Part shown: in pieces, positions 51,966 to 59,765 of the stretch
How positions within the stretch are numbered: position 1 is the stretch's first letter
Layout of the letters: every line of letters starts with the position of its first letter
Source of the DNA: an uncultured Candidatus Saccharibacteria bacterium
GTDB taxonomy: Bacteria > Patescibacteriota > Saccharimonadia > Saccharimonadales > Saccharimonadaceae
Direction of reading: 5' to 3'
DNA length: 64,000 bases
Assembly (NCBI GenBank): GCA_937924995.1
Contig: CALEXY010000019.1
Span: 4,988 to 68,987, forward strand
Position numbers and translations under genes: made by a program
Notes under the pieces: model-generated
The model's database searches: none
Seen by the model: only the letters and a program-made list of their open reading frames with translations
Told to the model about the DNA's origin: nothing

Positions 51966-53180
51966 ATGAAATATATTGCAGTGCTGGGACGACTTCCGAA
52001 AATATCTTTGGCGGAAATCCAAGCGATTTACGACCAAAACGCCAAACTTATCGGACCAGAACTTGCGGTTTTTGAAACCAATAAGGCCGTCTCGATTGAT
52101 AGGCTGGGTGGCTCGATTAAACTGGCGCAAATTTTCGAGGATAACTTCCGCGAACTTGCGGAAATGATTAATTCTAGAAAACCTGAGGGTAAAATCACCA
52201 TTGGAGTTTCTAGCTACGCTTTAAATTCAAATCATAAAAATAAAAAATCGGCCGTCGAGAATTTAGTTCGCCGCAAAGCCATGGAACTGAAAAGTCTACT
52301 CAAAAAACTCGGCCGAAATGTGCGAGTAGTGGAAGCTAGAGGACCTGAAATTTCTTCGGCTACCGCATTTCATAATAATTTAGGTGAAAAACCAGGGGCG
52401 GAAGAAGTGATTTTGGTGGGTTCGGAAACCTATCTGAGCCTGGGTGTACAGAATATCAATAAGTATCGCGAGCGTGATCAAATGCGCCCAGCGAGAGATG
52501 CCAAGGTGGGAATGTTGCCACCGAAACTTGCCCAAATCTTAATTAATTTGGGTGGCGAGATTGATGAGTCGAAAAAAGTACTCGACCCATTCTGTGGCAC
52601 CGGCGTAGTCTTGCAGGAAGCCTTGATTTTAGGTCAACCAGTAATCGGTAGTGATTTGAATCCGCGAATGATGGAATACACCCAGAAAAATCTAGATTGG
52701 CTACTCGAGAAAAAGGCACGCTTCTTCAAGATCATACCTGAGCTAGTGGCACAAAAAAATCAATTTTTAGATTCTATCTATACTGGCGATGCGACAGATT
52801 TTGTTTGGCCAAAAGCCTCTGAAATCGGCCTAGTGGCCTGCGAATGTTTCCTAGGCTCGCCGATGTCGAAGCCACCAGCCGAGATTAAACTAAAAGATGA
52901 AAAACAGAACTGCAAGCGCATTATTTTGGGATTTTTAAAGAACCTCGCGAAGCAGATTGAAGATAATACCCCTGTGGTAATCGCGGTACCAGCTTGGCTG
53001 CGCGAAGATGGATCCTACTCAAGGCTTTCAATTATTGACGAAATTACAGATATGGGTTATAATTTAGCAAAGTTTCAAGGCTTGAGTCAGTCTGACATGA
53101 TTTATTATCGTGAAGGGCAGATTGTGGCTCGAGAAATAATAGTATTAAGAAAGAGTAAGGCAAAAAATGTCACATGTTAA
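51966..53180 (+). CDS. Trm11/TrmG10-like RNA methyltransferase with altered catalytic motif
   Basis: 404 residues. The N-terminal region (KYIAVLGRLPKISLAEIQA) looks like the THUMP-type RNA-binding part of this family. The SAM site is KKVLDPFCGTGVVLQEALILGQPVIGSDLNPRM. At the position of the catalytic (N/D)PPY motif the sequence is VACECFLGSPMSKPP, so the usual residues are missing. It may use a different catalytic residue, modify another atom, or only bind RNA. TAAAAT ends 6 nt before the ATG. Its end overlaps rpmA by 14 nt, so it is cotranscribed with a ribosomal protein. Confidence 0.82.
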   Translation: MKYIAVLGRLPKISLAEIQAIYDQNAKLIGPELAVFETNKAVSIDRLGGSIKLAQIFEDNFRELAEMINSRKPEGKITIGVSSYALNSNHKNKKSAVENLVRRKAMELKSLLKKLGRNVRVVEARGPEISSATAFHNNLGEKPGAEEVILVGSETYLSLGVQNINKYRERDQMRPARDAKVGMLPPKLAQILINLGGEIDESKKVLDPFCGTGVVLQEALILGQPVIGSDLNPRMMEYTQKNLDWLLEKKARFFKIIPELVAQKNQFLDSIYTGDATDFVWPKASEIGLVACECFLGSPMSKPPAEIKLKDEKQNCKRIILGFLKNLAKQIEDNTPVVIAVPAWLREDGSYSRLSIIDEITDMGYNLAKFQGLSQSDMIYYREGQIVAREIIVLRKSKAKNVTC

Positions 53181-53439
53181 AGCCGGTGGTACCGCGAAAA
53201 ATATCCACAACAATGCTGGTCAACGTCTTGGCGTGAAGCGTTTTGGTGGCCAAAAAGTCCGCAACGGTGAAGTTTTAGTTCGCCAAACAGGAAGCACCAA
53301 AATTGCTGGTGAAGGTACTTACATGTCCCGCAATTTCACCATTCATGCTGCAAAAGATGGTGTTGTCACTTTTGTGAAAACCAAGAAAACCCACTTCTCT
53401 GGTCGCTCATTACCACGCGTCCGCGTAGAAGTTCGCTAA
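53167..53439 (+). CDS. rpmA: 50S ribosomal protein L27
   Basis: 90 residues. NAGQRLGVKRFGGQKVRNGEVLVRQ is the L27 signature. The N-terminus MSHVKAGGTAKN lacks the cleavable Firmicutes extension and reaches the peptidyl-transferase centre in the ribosome. The start lies within the methylase gene. rplU (L21), its usual neighbour, is not beside it. A strong terminator begins at the stop codon. Confidence 0.96.
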   Translation: MSHVKAGGTAKNIHNNAGQRLGVKRFGGQKVRNGEVLVRQTGSTKIAGEGTYMSRNFTIHAAKDGVVTFVKTKKTHFSGRSLPRVRVEVR

Positions 53440-53465
53440 AAAAGACCCCAAATGGGGTCTTTTTT
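53438..53465. terminator. Bidirectional terminator between rpmA and nusA
   Basis: A 12-bp perfect stem AAAAAAGACCCC with loop AAAT, T-rich on both strands. Confidence 0.92.
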
Positions 53466-53484
53466 TGTTATGCTCTTTACTATT

Positions 53485-54672
53485 CTATTCAGCGTCAGTA
53501 GCTTCTTCAGACTCTGCAGCATTTTCAGCTTCAGTAGCTTCGGTAGCTTCTTCTGCGACTACGGTTTCAGCTTCGGATTCATTTTCCTGTAAGGCAGAAA
53601 GCAAAGAATCTTCCACATTAGCGCGCTTTTTCTTCTTTGGTGCTTCGGCCAGCTCGATATCAAGCTCAATACCGGTAAGCATGGAAGCCAGACGAACGTT
53701 TTGACCCTGACGACCGATAGCTACGGATTGCTGATCTTCAGTGACATAAACCTTGGCGCGCTTATCTTCGATTTCGACACGAGTAATTTCAGCAGGGCTC
53801 AAAGCTTCACGGATGAATTCAGAAAGATTCTCACTCCAGTTGATGATATCGATTTTTTCACGATCACCAATTTCATTCATCACAGCTTGGACACGCACAC
53901 CACGACCACCCACAAAAGTACCGACTGGGTCAACACCTGGAACTGTACTAGTGACGGCAATCTTGGTGCGACGGCCTGCCTCACGAGCGATGGCACGAAT
54001 CTCGACAACGCCAGTTTCAATTTCAGGAACTTCCTGCATGAAGAGCTGTTTGATAAAATCGGCAGAACTACGGCTGACCAAAAGCTGGGCACCACGCTCA
54101 TTACGCTCAATCGTCTTAATTAAAACCTTAATACGGGAACCAACTTGATAATATTCACCGTCAATCTGGTCAGATTTAAGCATAATACCAGTGGTACGAC
54201 CAAAATCGATACGCACAATATTACGATCGACACGAGCCACCATGCCAGTCATAATGCTACCAATTTTATCTTCAAAAATGGAAAGGATAGCTTCGTGCTC
54301 AGCTTCGCGGAGACGTTGCATGATTACCTGCTTGGCGGTCATCGAAGCGACACGACCGAATTTAGTAACAGGATGAGATTCTTCAAAAGTTTCACCGATG
54401 GTTTTTCCTTCAGCTTCGCCTTCTGGAATTTCAGTAGCTGGATTATAAGCCAAACCATCTTCAATGACTTCTTTAGCGATGAAAACCGTGGCGCTACCAG
54501 TTTCACGGTTAAGTACGGCGCGAACATTCATGTCCTTTTCACCTTCTTCTTTACGCCAAGCGGCGGCAATGGCAGTTTCAATAATATTCAAAACAGTTTC
54601 TTCTGGGAGATTCTTCTCTTCGGCGATAACTTTCACCATCTGAGACATCTGTTTAAGGTCTAAACCTTCCAT
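53485..54672 (-). CDS. nusA: Transcription factor NusA
   Basis: 395 residues. The N-terminal RNA polymerase-binding domain contains VIAEEKNLPEETVLNIIETAIAAAW. An S1 domain (ILSIFEDKIGSIMTGMVARVDRNIVRIDFG) and two KH domains (FVGGRGVRVQAVMNEI, AIGRQGQNVRLASMLTG) follow. An acidic Ala/Glu-rich tail of about 50 residues ends the protein. NusA controls pausing, termination and antitermination. It has a good aagga site and a 58-nt leader with a hairpin (see 54695-54720), which suggests self-control. Confidence 0.96.
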   Translation of the reverse strand: MEGLDLKQMSQMVKVIAEEKNLPEETVLNIIETAIAAAWRKEEGEKDMNVRAVLNRETGSATVFIAKEVIEDGLAYNPATEIPEGEAEGKTIGETFEESHPVTKFGRVASMTAKQVIMQRLREAEHEAILSIFEDKIGSIMTGMVARVDRNIVRIDFGRTTGIMLKSDQIDGEYYQVGSRIKVLIKTIERNERGAQLLVSRSSADFIKQLFMQEVPEIETGVVEIRAIAREAGRRTKIAVTSTVPGVDPVGTFVGGRGVRVQAVMNEIGDREKIDIINWSENLSEFIREALSPAEITRVEIEDKRAKVYVTEDQQSVAIGRQGQNVRLASMLTGIELDIELAEAPKKKKRANVEDSLLSALQENESEAETVVAEEATEATEAENAAESEEATDAE

Positions 54673-54694
54673 ATTTTCCTTTCTTTTAGTCTAA

Positions 54695-54720
54695 AATATC
54701 CGACCTTGCGGCCGGATATT
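54695..54720 (-). promoter_or_regulatory. Terminator-like hairpin in the nusA leader
   Basis: AATATCCG/CGGATATT stem followed by TTTTAGAC, lying between a TATAAT (54742-54737) and the nusA ribosome site. It could be an attenuator read by NusA itself. Confidence 0.55.
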
Positions 54721-54765
54721 AAAAGTATATATTTCTATTATAGCGAAGATATTGAGATTGTCAAA

Positions 54766-56463
54766 TTACTTAGCGGTAAAATAACCTGGCTGGGCGGCAC
54801 CACGGTCGATACGAAGCCAAGAGAGATCAGCATAGGCTGGATTCGGCACATAGGAGCCATTGCCACCGCGAAGTAATAATTGATCGGAGAAAATTTGAGA
54901 ATTTATATTCTGGGCATAGTTGGTCGGAGCAGCCTTCGATGTATTAAAGTCCTTACCAGCTTCGACATAGATGCGCTGGAGTTTGGATGGGGCGGTCGTG
55001 TGCAAATAATAAGCAAACATACCATAGAAATTTGTCACATTCGAGGTGTCGAAGTCGGCCTGCGAAAGATCAATCTCTTGAATATTCATCAGATTAGCAA
55101 ACATGCCTTGCATATTTTGCACCTGACCGGTATTGAATTTCTTACTAAATTTAAGGTTGGTGAGTGACTTCATGCAGTTAAACATATCGAACATCTTAGT
55201 AACTTTGGAAGTATCAAGGGAAGATAGATCGAGATTGGTAATTTTTTCGGCATAAAGGAACATTTGCGACATATCTGTCACATTTCTGGTGTCAAACTTG
55301 GAAAGATCGAGAGTTGGTAAGTTTTTCACGCCCCAGAACATACCGGTCATATTAGTCACTTTAGAAGTATTCATATGTGAGAGATTAAGTGAGGTGAGAC
55401 TACTCATATTTGTGAACATGTAATGCATATCGGTGACATTACTAGTGTTAAGATGTGTGAGGTCGAGATTCGTGAGATTTTTTACATCATAGAACATGCC
55501 GGACATATCGGTGACGTTTTCAGTATCGAAACTGGAGAGATCCAAACTAGTGAGACCAGTGTTTCTGAACATCCCCTGCATATTGATAACTGAGCGAGTG
55601 TCAAGTCCAGAGAGGTCGATATCGGCCAGATTAGTAAAGTCAAGGAACATATAGGAACTGTCGTAATTCAGCTCCACTTTATCGGCAATACTATAATAAT
55701 AAAAAGTTTCACTAGCTGGATCAAACCAACCCAGAACCTCTGCATCAGAGGTGCCGTCATCCTCAAGATGCACCGGATTATCGACGACCGTTGGCGGCGT
55801 CATACTACGAGCGAAATGCTTGATTTTATCAAGTCCGCCAGAAGTATCCTTCATAGCATTACGCCAATAGAGGCTAGAAAGAGTTAGGGCGCGAGGTGGA
55901 TAATCATTAGTAATGACGGTCACCATCAGAGTATTTGTATATTCCCCACTAGAAAGATTCGGGGCTAACTTAAGACCCATATCTACCTGATGCGTATCGG
56001 TATTAGTAACCGGCTTAGAGCTGTTCTGAACCAGCATTATTGGCGAAGAAGCTGGTGGAATCGGCATGAACTCGCCATAATTCCCTAACCTAATACCCCA
56101 AGTATTACTAGGAAAATTAGTCAGAGTGAGATTTTGACTAATCGAATTAATACGGTCAGAATTAGTGGCACTAGTCATGGCGGTTTCATTGGTCTGCGCA
56201 CTAATCATCACTTGATAGCCGGTAGTGTTATCCGTAGTGACTGTGAGATTCATCGGATGATCTTCGGTTTGAGTGAGAGAATTAATGATTTGATTACCGT
56301 TAAAATGAGCGTCCGCGTCAAAAGAAACCGCAAGACCAGGCACACGTAAGGCTTCCGTATTTTTTACGAAAAAGAAAATATTAAAAGTCAGCGCCACAAG
56401 AAAGATTAAAAGTGCGGTGTGGATAATTTGAGTTTTAGACTTTTCAATAATTTTTTTAAACAT
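54766..56463 (-). CDS. Secreted DUF285/BspA-type repeat surface protein
   Basis: 565 residues from the ATG at 56463 (MFKKIIEKS); an upstream in-frame ATG lies inside the -10 box and is not a credible start. The signal segment is at about residues 12-33. The N-terminal domain is a divergent family form (VSFDADAHFNGNQIINSLTQ, TGYQVMIS, GIRLGNYGEFMPIP). About eight DUF285 repeats follow, for example FDTENVTDMSGMF and LNTSNVTDMHYMF. The C-terminal block is LRGGNGSYVPNP and LRIDRGAAQPGYFTAK. It follows the nusA transcript start with its own promoter and has no G tract. Confidence 0.9.
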   Translation of the reverse strand: MFKKIIEKSKTQIIHTALLIFLVALTFNIFFFVKNTEALRVPGLAVSFDADAHFNGNQIINSLTQTEDHPMNLTVTTDNTTGYQVMISAQTNETAMTSATNSDRINSISQNLTLTNFPSNTWGIRLGNYGEFMPIPPASSPIMLVQNSSKPVTNTDTHQVDMGLKLAPNLSSGEYTNTLMVTVITNDYPPRALTLSSLYWRNAMKDTSGGLDKIKHFARSMTPPTVVDNPVHLEDDGTSDAEVLGWFDPASETFYYYSIADKVELNYDSSYMFLDFTNLADIDLSGLDTRSVINMQGMFRNTGLTSLDLSSFDTENVTDMSGMFYDVKNLTNLDLTHLNTSNVTDMHYMFTNMSSLTSLNLSHMNTSKVTNMTGMFWGVKNLPTLDLSKFDTRNVTDMSQMFLYAEKITNLDLSSLDTSKVTKMFDMFNCMKSLTNLKFSKKFNTGQVQNMQGMFANLMNIQEIDLSQADFDTSNVTNFYGMFAYYLHTTAPSKLQRIYVEAGKDFNTSKAAPTNYAQNINSQIFSDQLLLRGGNGSYVPNPAYADLSWLRIDRGAAQPGYFTAK

Positions 56464-56474
56464 AAACTTTGTCC

Positions 56475-56485
56475 ATTTTAACATA
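56475..56485 (-). promoter_or_regulatory. Extended -10 promoter of the surface gene at 54766-56463
   Basis: TATGTTAAAAT ends 11 nt before the ATG at 56463. Confidence 0.6.
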
Positions 56486-56516
56486 AGCTGCTTTAGATTT
56501 AGTGGATATTAAGTAA

Positions 56517-56627
56517 TTATGGAGTCTTCAAAGTGAAGCAACCCTTACGTCCTGGATGATCGATACGCAGGCCATCAAGGTTAGCATCGTTTGGATTGGT
56601 CCAGTAGCCATCGTTGCATTTTTTAGA
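56517..56627 (-). pseudogene. 3' remnant of a DUF285-family surface gene
   Basis: A frame of 36 codons ends at a stop (56519-56517) and reads CNDGYWTNPNDANLDGLRID then HPGRKGCFTLKTP. This matches the family C-terminal block (ADKTWLRIDRPGAPGYFTLR). It is closed upstream by TAG and has no repeats or start. It lies just upstream of the promoter of the intact gene at 54766-56463, as expected after deletion or recombination between paralogues. Confidence 0.75.
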
Positions 56628-56760
56628 CTACACCAGAAAAATATCTGGGAAGAGATTCGTGATGATTGGCATAGTAATTTAATTTTAGCACAAACTTTTT
56701 TGGCACGAAATAGTAATTATGCTTAATGTGTTATAATTAGGAAAAGTAAACGAGATTTTT

Positions 56761-58098
56761 ATGAATATTCCACATGGCCTGAAGAATGAGAATGAAATGC
56801 CGGAAACGCTTCTCGCGCTAGATATTGGTACCGAATATATCAAGGCAGTAATTGCTGAGCGTCAAGAAGGTGATAAGTTAATTATTCGTGGTGTCGGTAA
56901 AGAACATCAGGCGATGGGCAACATGTATGCGGGGGCGATTGCGGATATTCCTGCAGTGATTGCTGCCTGCGAAAAGGCTTTGTCACGAGCAGAAAATATG
57001 GCTGGCGTGGTAGCTAGAACCTGTTCAGTGGGTATCGCTGGTGAATTAATCAAGGGCAATACGAAGACTGTGCGCTACCGCCGTAAAGATGGCAATAAAC
57101 CAATCTCTGACCAAGAAATGCAACTAATTATCAAGCGCGTACAAGATAAGGCTGAAGAACAGGCTCGTGAAGAGGTTGCACTAGAAACTGACAACCCAGA
57201 CGTGGAAGTCCGCTTGATTAACTCAGCGATCGTTTCCCTTTCGATTGACGGATATAAAGTTAGTAATCCGATTGGTTTTAAAGGTTCAGAATTGGTCTTG
57301 CAATTTTACACCGCGTTTGCGCCATTAGTGCATATTTCGGCAATTGAAAAAGTTTGTGCGGAATTAAATCTCGATCTTGTTGCCGTAGCGGTAGAGCCGT
57401 TTGCGGTTTGTCGAGCTTGCCTTGGTAATAATCTGGATTCTAATCTCTCGGCCATCGTGATGGATATTGGTGGTGGTACGACCGATATTGCCGTAGTAGA
57501 TAATGGCGGAGTAGAAGGGACCAAAATGTTTGGCATCGGTGGTCGTAGCTTCACACATCAGGTAGCTAGTAAAGTGGGGCTCGATTTTGACACTGCAGAG
57601 CTAGTGAAGATTCAGTATAGTGGGCTACTTTCTAACGACCTACATGCGCTGAAAACCTTGACGGTTTCTGATGCGGAGCGCATGAATGAAGTCCAAAATA
57701 TTTTAAATATTCCGGACCGTATGAAAAAAGTTGAAAAAGCTATCGCGGATAATACCGAAGTTTGGGTTTCTGGCGTGGGGTTAGCTCTATCTGATTTTTC
57801 TCTACTTGAAGCTTTACCAAATAAGATTCTTCTTTGTGGTGGTGGAGCTGGACTTTCGACCCTGCAAGAAGCACTAGCCACCTCAGATTGGTACGAAGAA
57901 TTACCTTTCGCTAGACGCCCAGTGATTCATTTGTTGGATGATGTAGATATTCCAGATATTCAGAATGCAACAGAAATTGATTTGGATTATTCTTATATTA
58001 CGGCTTTTGGATTATTACGCGTCACGGTGGATACTTTAAATAGCGAAGAGGAAGACACTGGACTTCGCGCAAAATTAGCCAAGTTACTACAAAACTAG
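56761..58098 (+). CDS. ftsA: Cell division protein FtsA homologue
   Basis: 445 residues of the actin-like ATPase fold. LLALDIGTEYIKAVIAE is phosphate 1, IVMDIGGGTTDIAVVDNGG phosphate 2 and ILLCGGGAGLSTL the adenosine motif. The SHS2/1C insertion lies at about residues 85-165 in the FtsA position. The C-terminus (GLRAKLAKLLQN) is a short amphipathic helix, as FtsA uses to bind the membrane and tether FtsZ. PilM is the main alternative, but the tail favours FtsA. An extended -10 (TGTTATAAT) gives a leader of about 20 nt. ftsZ is not adjacent; surface genes flank it instead. Confidence 0.85.
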   Translation: MNIPHGLKNENEMPETLLALDIGTEYIKAVIAERQEGDKLIIRGVGKEHQAMGNMYAGAIADIPAVIAACEKALSRAENMAGVVARTCSVGIAGELIKGNTKTVRYRRKDGNKPISDQEMQLIIKRVQDKAEEQAREEVALETDNPDVEVRLINSAIVSLSIDGYKVSNPIGFKGSELVLQFYTAFAPLVHISAIEKVCAELNLDLVAVAVEPFAVCRACLGNNLDSNLSAIVMDIGGGTTDIAVVDNGGVEGTKMFGIGGRSFTHQVASKVGLDFDTAELVKIQYSGLLSNDLHALKTLTVSDAERMNEVQNILNIPDRMKKVEKAIADNTEVWVSGVGLALSDFSLLEALPNKILLCGGGAGLSTLQEALATSDWYEELPFARRPVIHLLDDVDIPDIQNATEIDLDYSYITAFGLLRVTVDTLNSEEEDTGLRAKLAKLLQN

Positions 58099-58105
58099 CA
58101 AGAAG

Positions 58106-58302
58106 AGAACGCCGCATGTCTCGTTCCGGAGACGCTCAAGGCGAAGAATGTCGCATGCCTTTTATCGGACCGCTCAAGGGGAAAAGAATGCCGCATACCC
58201 CGTTCCGGAGACGCTCTAGGCCGTAAATCCGCGTCCCAAGGGGCGAACAGCCAAGCTTATGCTCCGTCAGAGGTAAGCGGCATTCTCTTTTTTATAGACC
58301 TA
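58106..58302. repeat. Tandem 40-bp repeats and inverted end between ftsA and a surface gene
   Basis: Three tandem units of about 40 bp start at 58106, 58145 and 58185 (AGAAYGYCGCATRYC plus CGGAnACGCTC or CGGACCGCTC). An inverted piece follows at 58274-58291 (GGTAAGCGGCATTCTC then T6). The second unit is almost identical to the element at 19068. GCGTCCCAAGGGGCGAACAG at 58231-58250 recurs inverted at 26071-26090. The end is also terminator-like for the convergent genes. Confidence 0.7.
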
Positions 58303-58312
58303 AAAAGCCTGG

Positions 58313-59698
58313 TTATGATTTTCTGGTGAAGTAGCCTGGACGTCCGTTGGTCGGGTCGTCGATACGGAGCCAGGATTTATCGGCAGTAGATGGGTCGGTT
58401 AAATATGAGCCAGCACCACCACGAAGCTTCTTGCGATTTTTAAACATTCTTGAAAAGTCTGTAAGTTTAGCAGTATTAAAATCATTATTTACGTATATTT
58501 TTTCTAGTTTATCCTTAAGTATATCTTCATCTTTAAGGTAAAACATACCATACATGCTCGTCACCTGGGAGGTATTAAAGTTGGATATATCAAGGGTAGT
58601 GAGATTAGACATATTAGAAAACATAGCACTCATATCCGTCACCTTAGAGGTATCGAAGCTGGATAGATTGAGGGTGGTAAGATTAGACATTCCATAAAAC
58701 ATATAGCTCATATTCGTCACATTGGAGGTGTCGAAACTAGAGAGGTTAAGGGTGGTAAGATAAAACATATCTAAAAACATAGAATACATACTCGTCACCT
58801 GGGAGGTATTAAAGTTGGAGAGATCTAACTCTAAAAATTTTTGTATTTTTTCACTACCGTATCCTGAATAGAACATCTTACTACTATCTGTGTTTAAATA
58901 AACCTTCTCTGGTTCAGTATAATAATATACTGATTCAGTATTAGGATCTGCCCAAAGTTTAATTTCACATTCAGAATCTTCATTCTCAATATTAGCAACA
59001 TTAGTAGTCGATGCCGGCGCCGTCAAACTCCTCCTAAAATATTTCATCTCAACAAATTCATTTTCCAGCAATGACTGAAGCTTTTTGTTAAAGTCTGGAC
59101 CTTCGGTCATGATGGCTTTTGGCATATATGGATTTGAAACCACTGAAACAATAAGCTTGTTTTCATAATTACCGGGCTTAAGACTACTATTTAGCTTCAT
59201 GCCAAGTTTGATATTATGGTTCTCCTCTTCAGTGGGTTTTTCGGTAGTTTTAATCAAATTTACTGGAGCGGATTGTGCCGGGATTGGGCTAAAATCAACA
59301 TTATCATCAAACCTATACCCCCAAGTATTTGCTGGAAAATTAGCAAGAGAATAAGTGGAAGAAATTGAATTAATTTTAGTATTTATAGCAGGGTTGGTAT
59401 TTAATAGAGCAGTTTCCTCGGTCTTAGCGCTAATCGTGGCGGTATAGCCAGTCTTATTGGTCGTATTTATTTTAAGATTTATTTCGTGTTCAGCAGTCTC
59501 GTCGCTAGACTCGATAATTTCGGTACCATCTATCGAGGCGGTAGATTCACTAATAGAAGCCGAAAGGGTGGCTTTGTATTCCGCAAACGAATTCTGGCTA
59601 AACGCAAAATTTAACGTAAGTGATAATAAACCTATAAAAAATCCAAAAATAATCTTATCTAAAAAGACATTCAAAATATCAAACTTTTTTCTCTCCAT
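58313..59698 (-). CDS. Secreted DUF285/BspA-type repeat surface protein, short member
   Basis: 461 residues. It starts MERKKFDILNVFLDKIIFGF, with the signal segment at about 13-33 and SFAEYKATLSASISES after it. The N-terminal domain is typical (TGYTATISAKTEETALLN, NTWGYRF, IKLGMKLNSSLKPGNYENKL). Only four DUF285 repeats are present, the fewest in the window, and the shortest protein results. The C-terminal block is LRGGAGSYLTDPSTADKSW, LRIDDPTNGRPGYFTRKS. The low repeat number next to long paralogues suggests expansion and contraction by recombination. Confidence 0.9.
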   Translation of the reverse strand: MERKKFDILNVFLDKIIFGFFIGLLSLTLNFAFSQNSFAEYKATLSASISESTASIDGTEIIESSDETAEHEINLKINTTNKTGYTATISAKTEETALLNTNPAINTKINSISSTYSLANFPANTWGYRFDDNVDFSPIPAQSAPVNLIKTTEKPTEEENHNIKLGMKLNSSLKPGNYENKLIVSVVSNPYMPKAIMTEGPDFNKKLQSLLENEFVEMKYFRRSLTAPASTTNVANIENEDSECEIKLWADPNTESVYYYTEPEKVYLNTDSSKMFYSGYGSEKIQKFLELDLSNFNTSQVTSMYSMFLDMFYLTTLNLSSFDTSNVTNMSYMFYGMSNLTTLNLSSFDTSKVTDMSAMFSNMSNLTTLDISNFNTSQVTSMYGMFYLKDEDILKDKLEKIYVNNDFNTAKLTDFSRMFKNRKKLRGGAGSYLTDPSTADKSWLRIDDPTNGRPGYFTRKS

Positions 59699-59707
59699 GA
59701 CAACTCT

Positions 59708-59718
59708 ATTTTACCATA
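59708..59718 (-). promoter_or_regulatory. Extended -10 promoter, leaderless start
   Basis: TATGGTAAAAT ends 9 nt before the ATG at 59698. Confidence 0.7.
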
Positions 59719-59765
59719 AGAATCTTCAGAAAAACCAAAAGCTTTATTTATTTACTATAGTAAAT

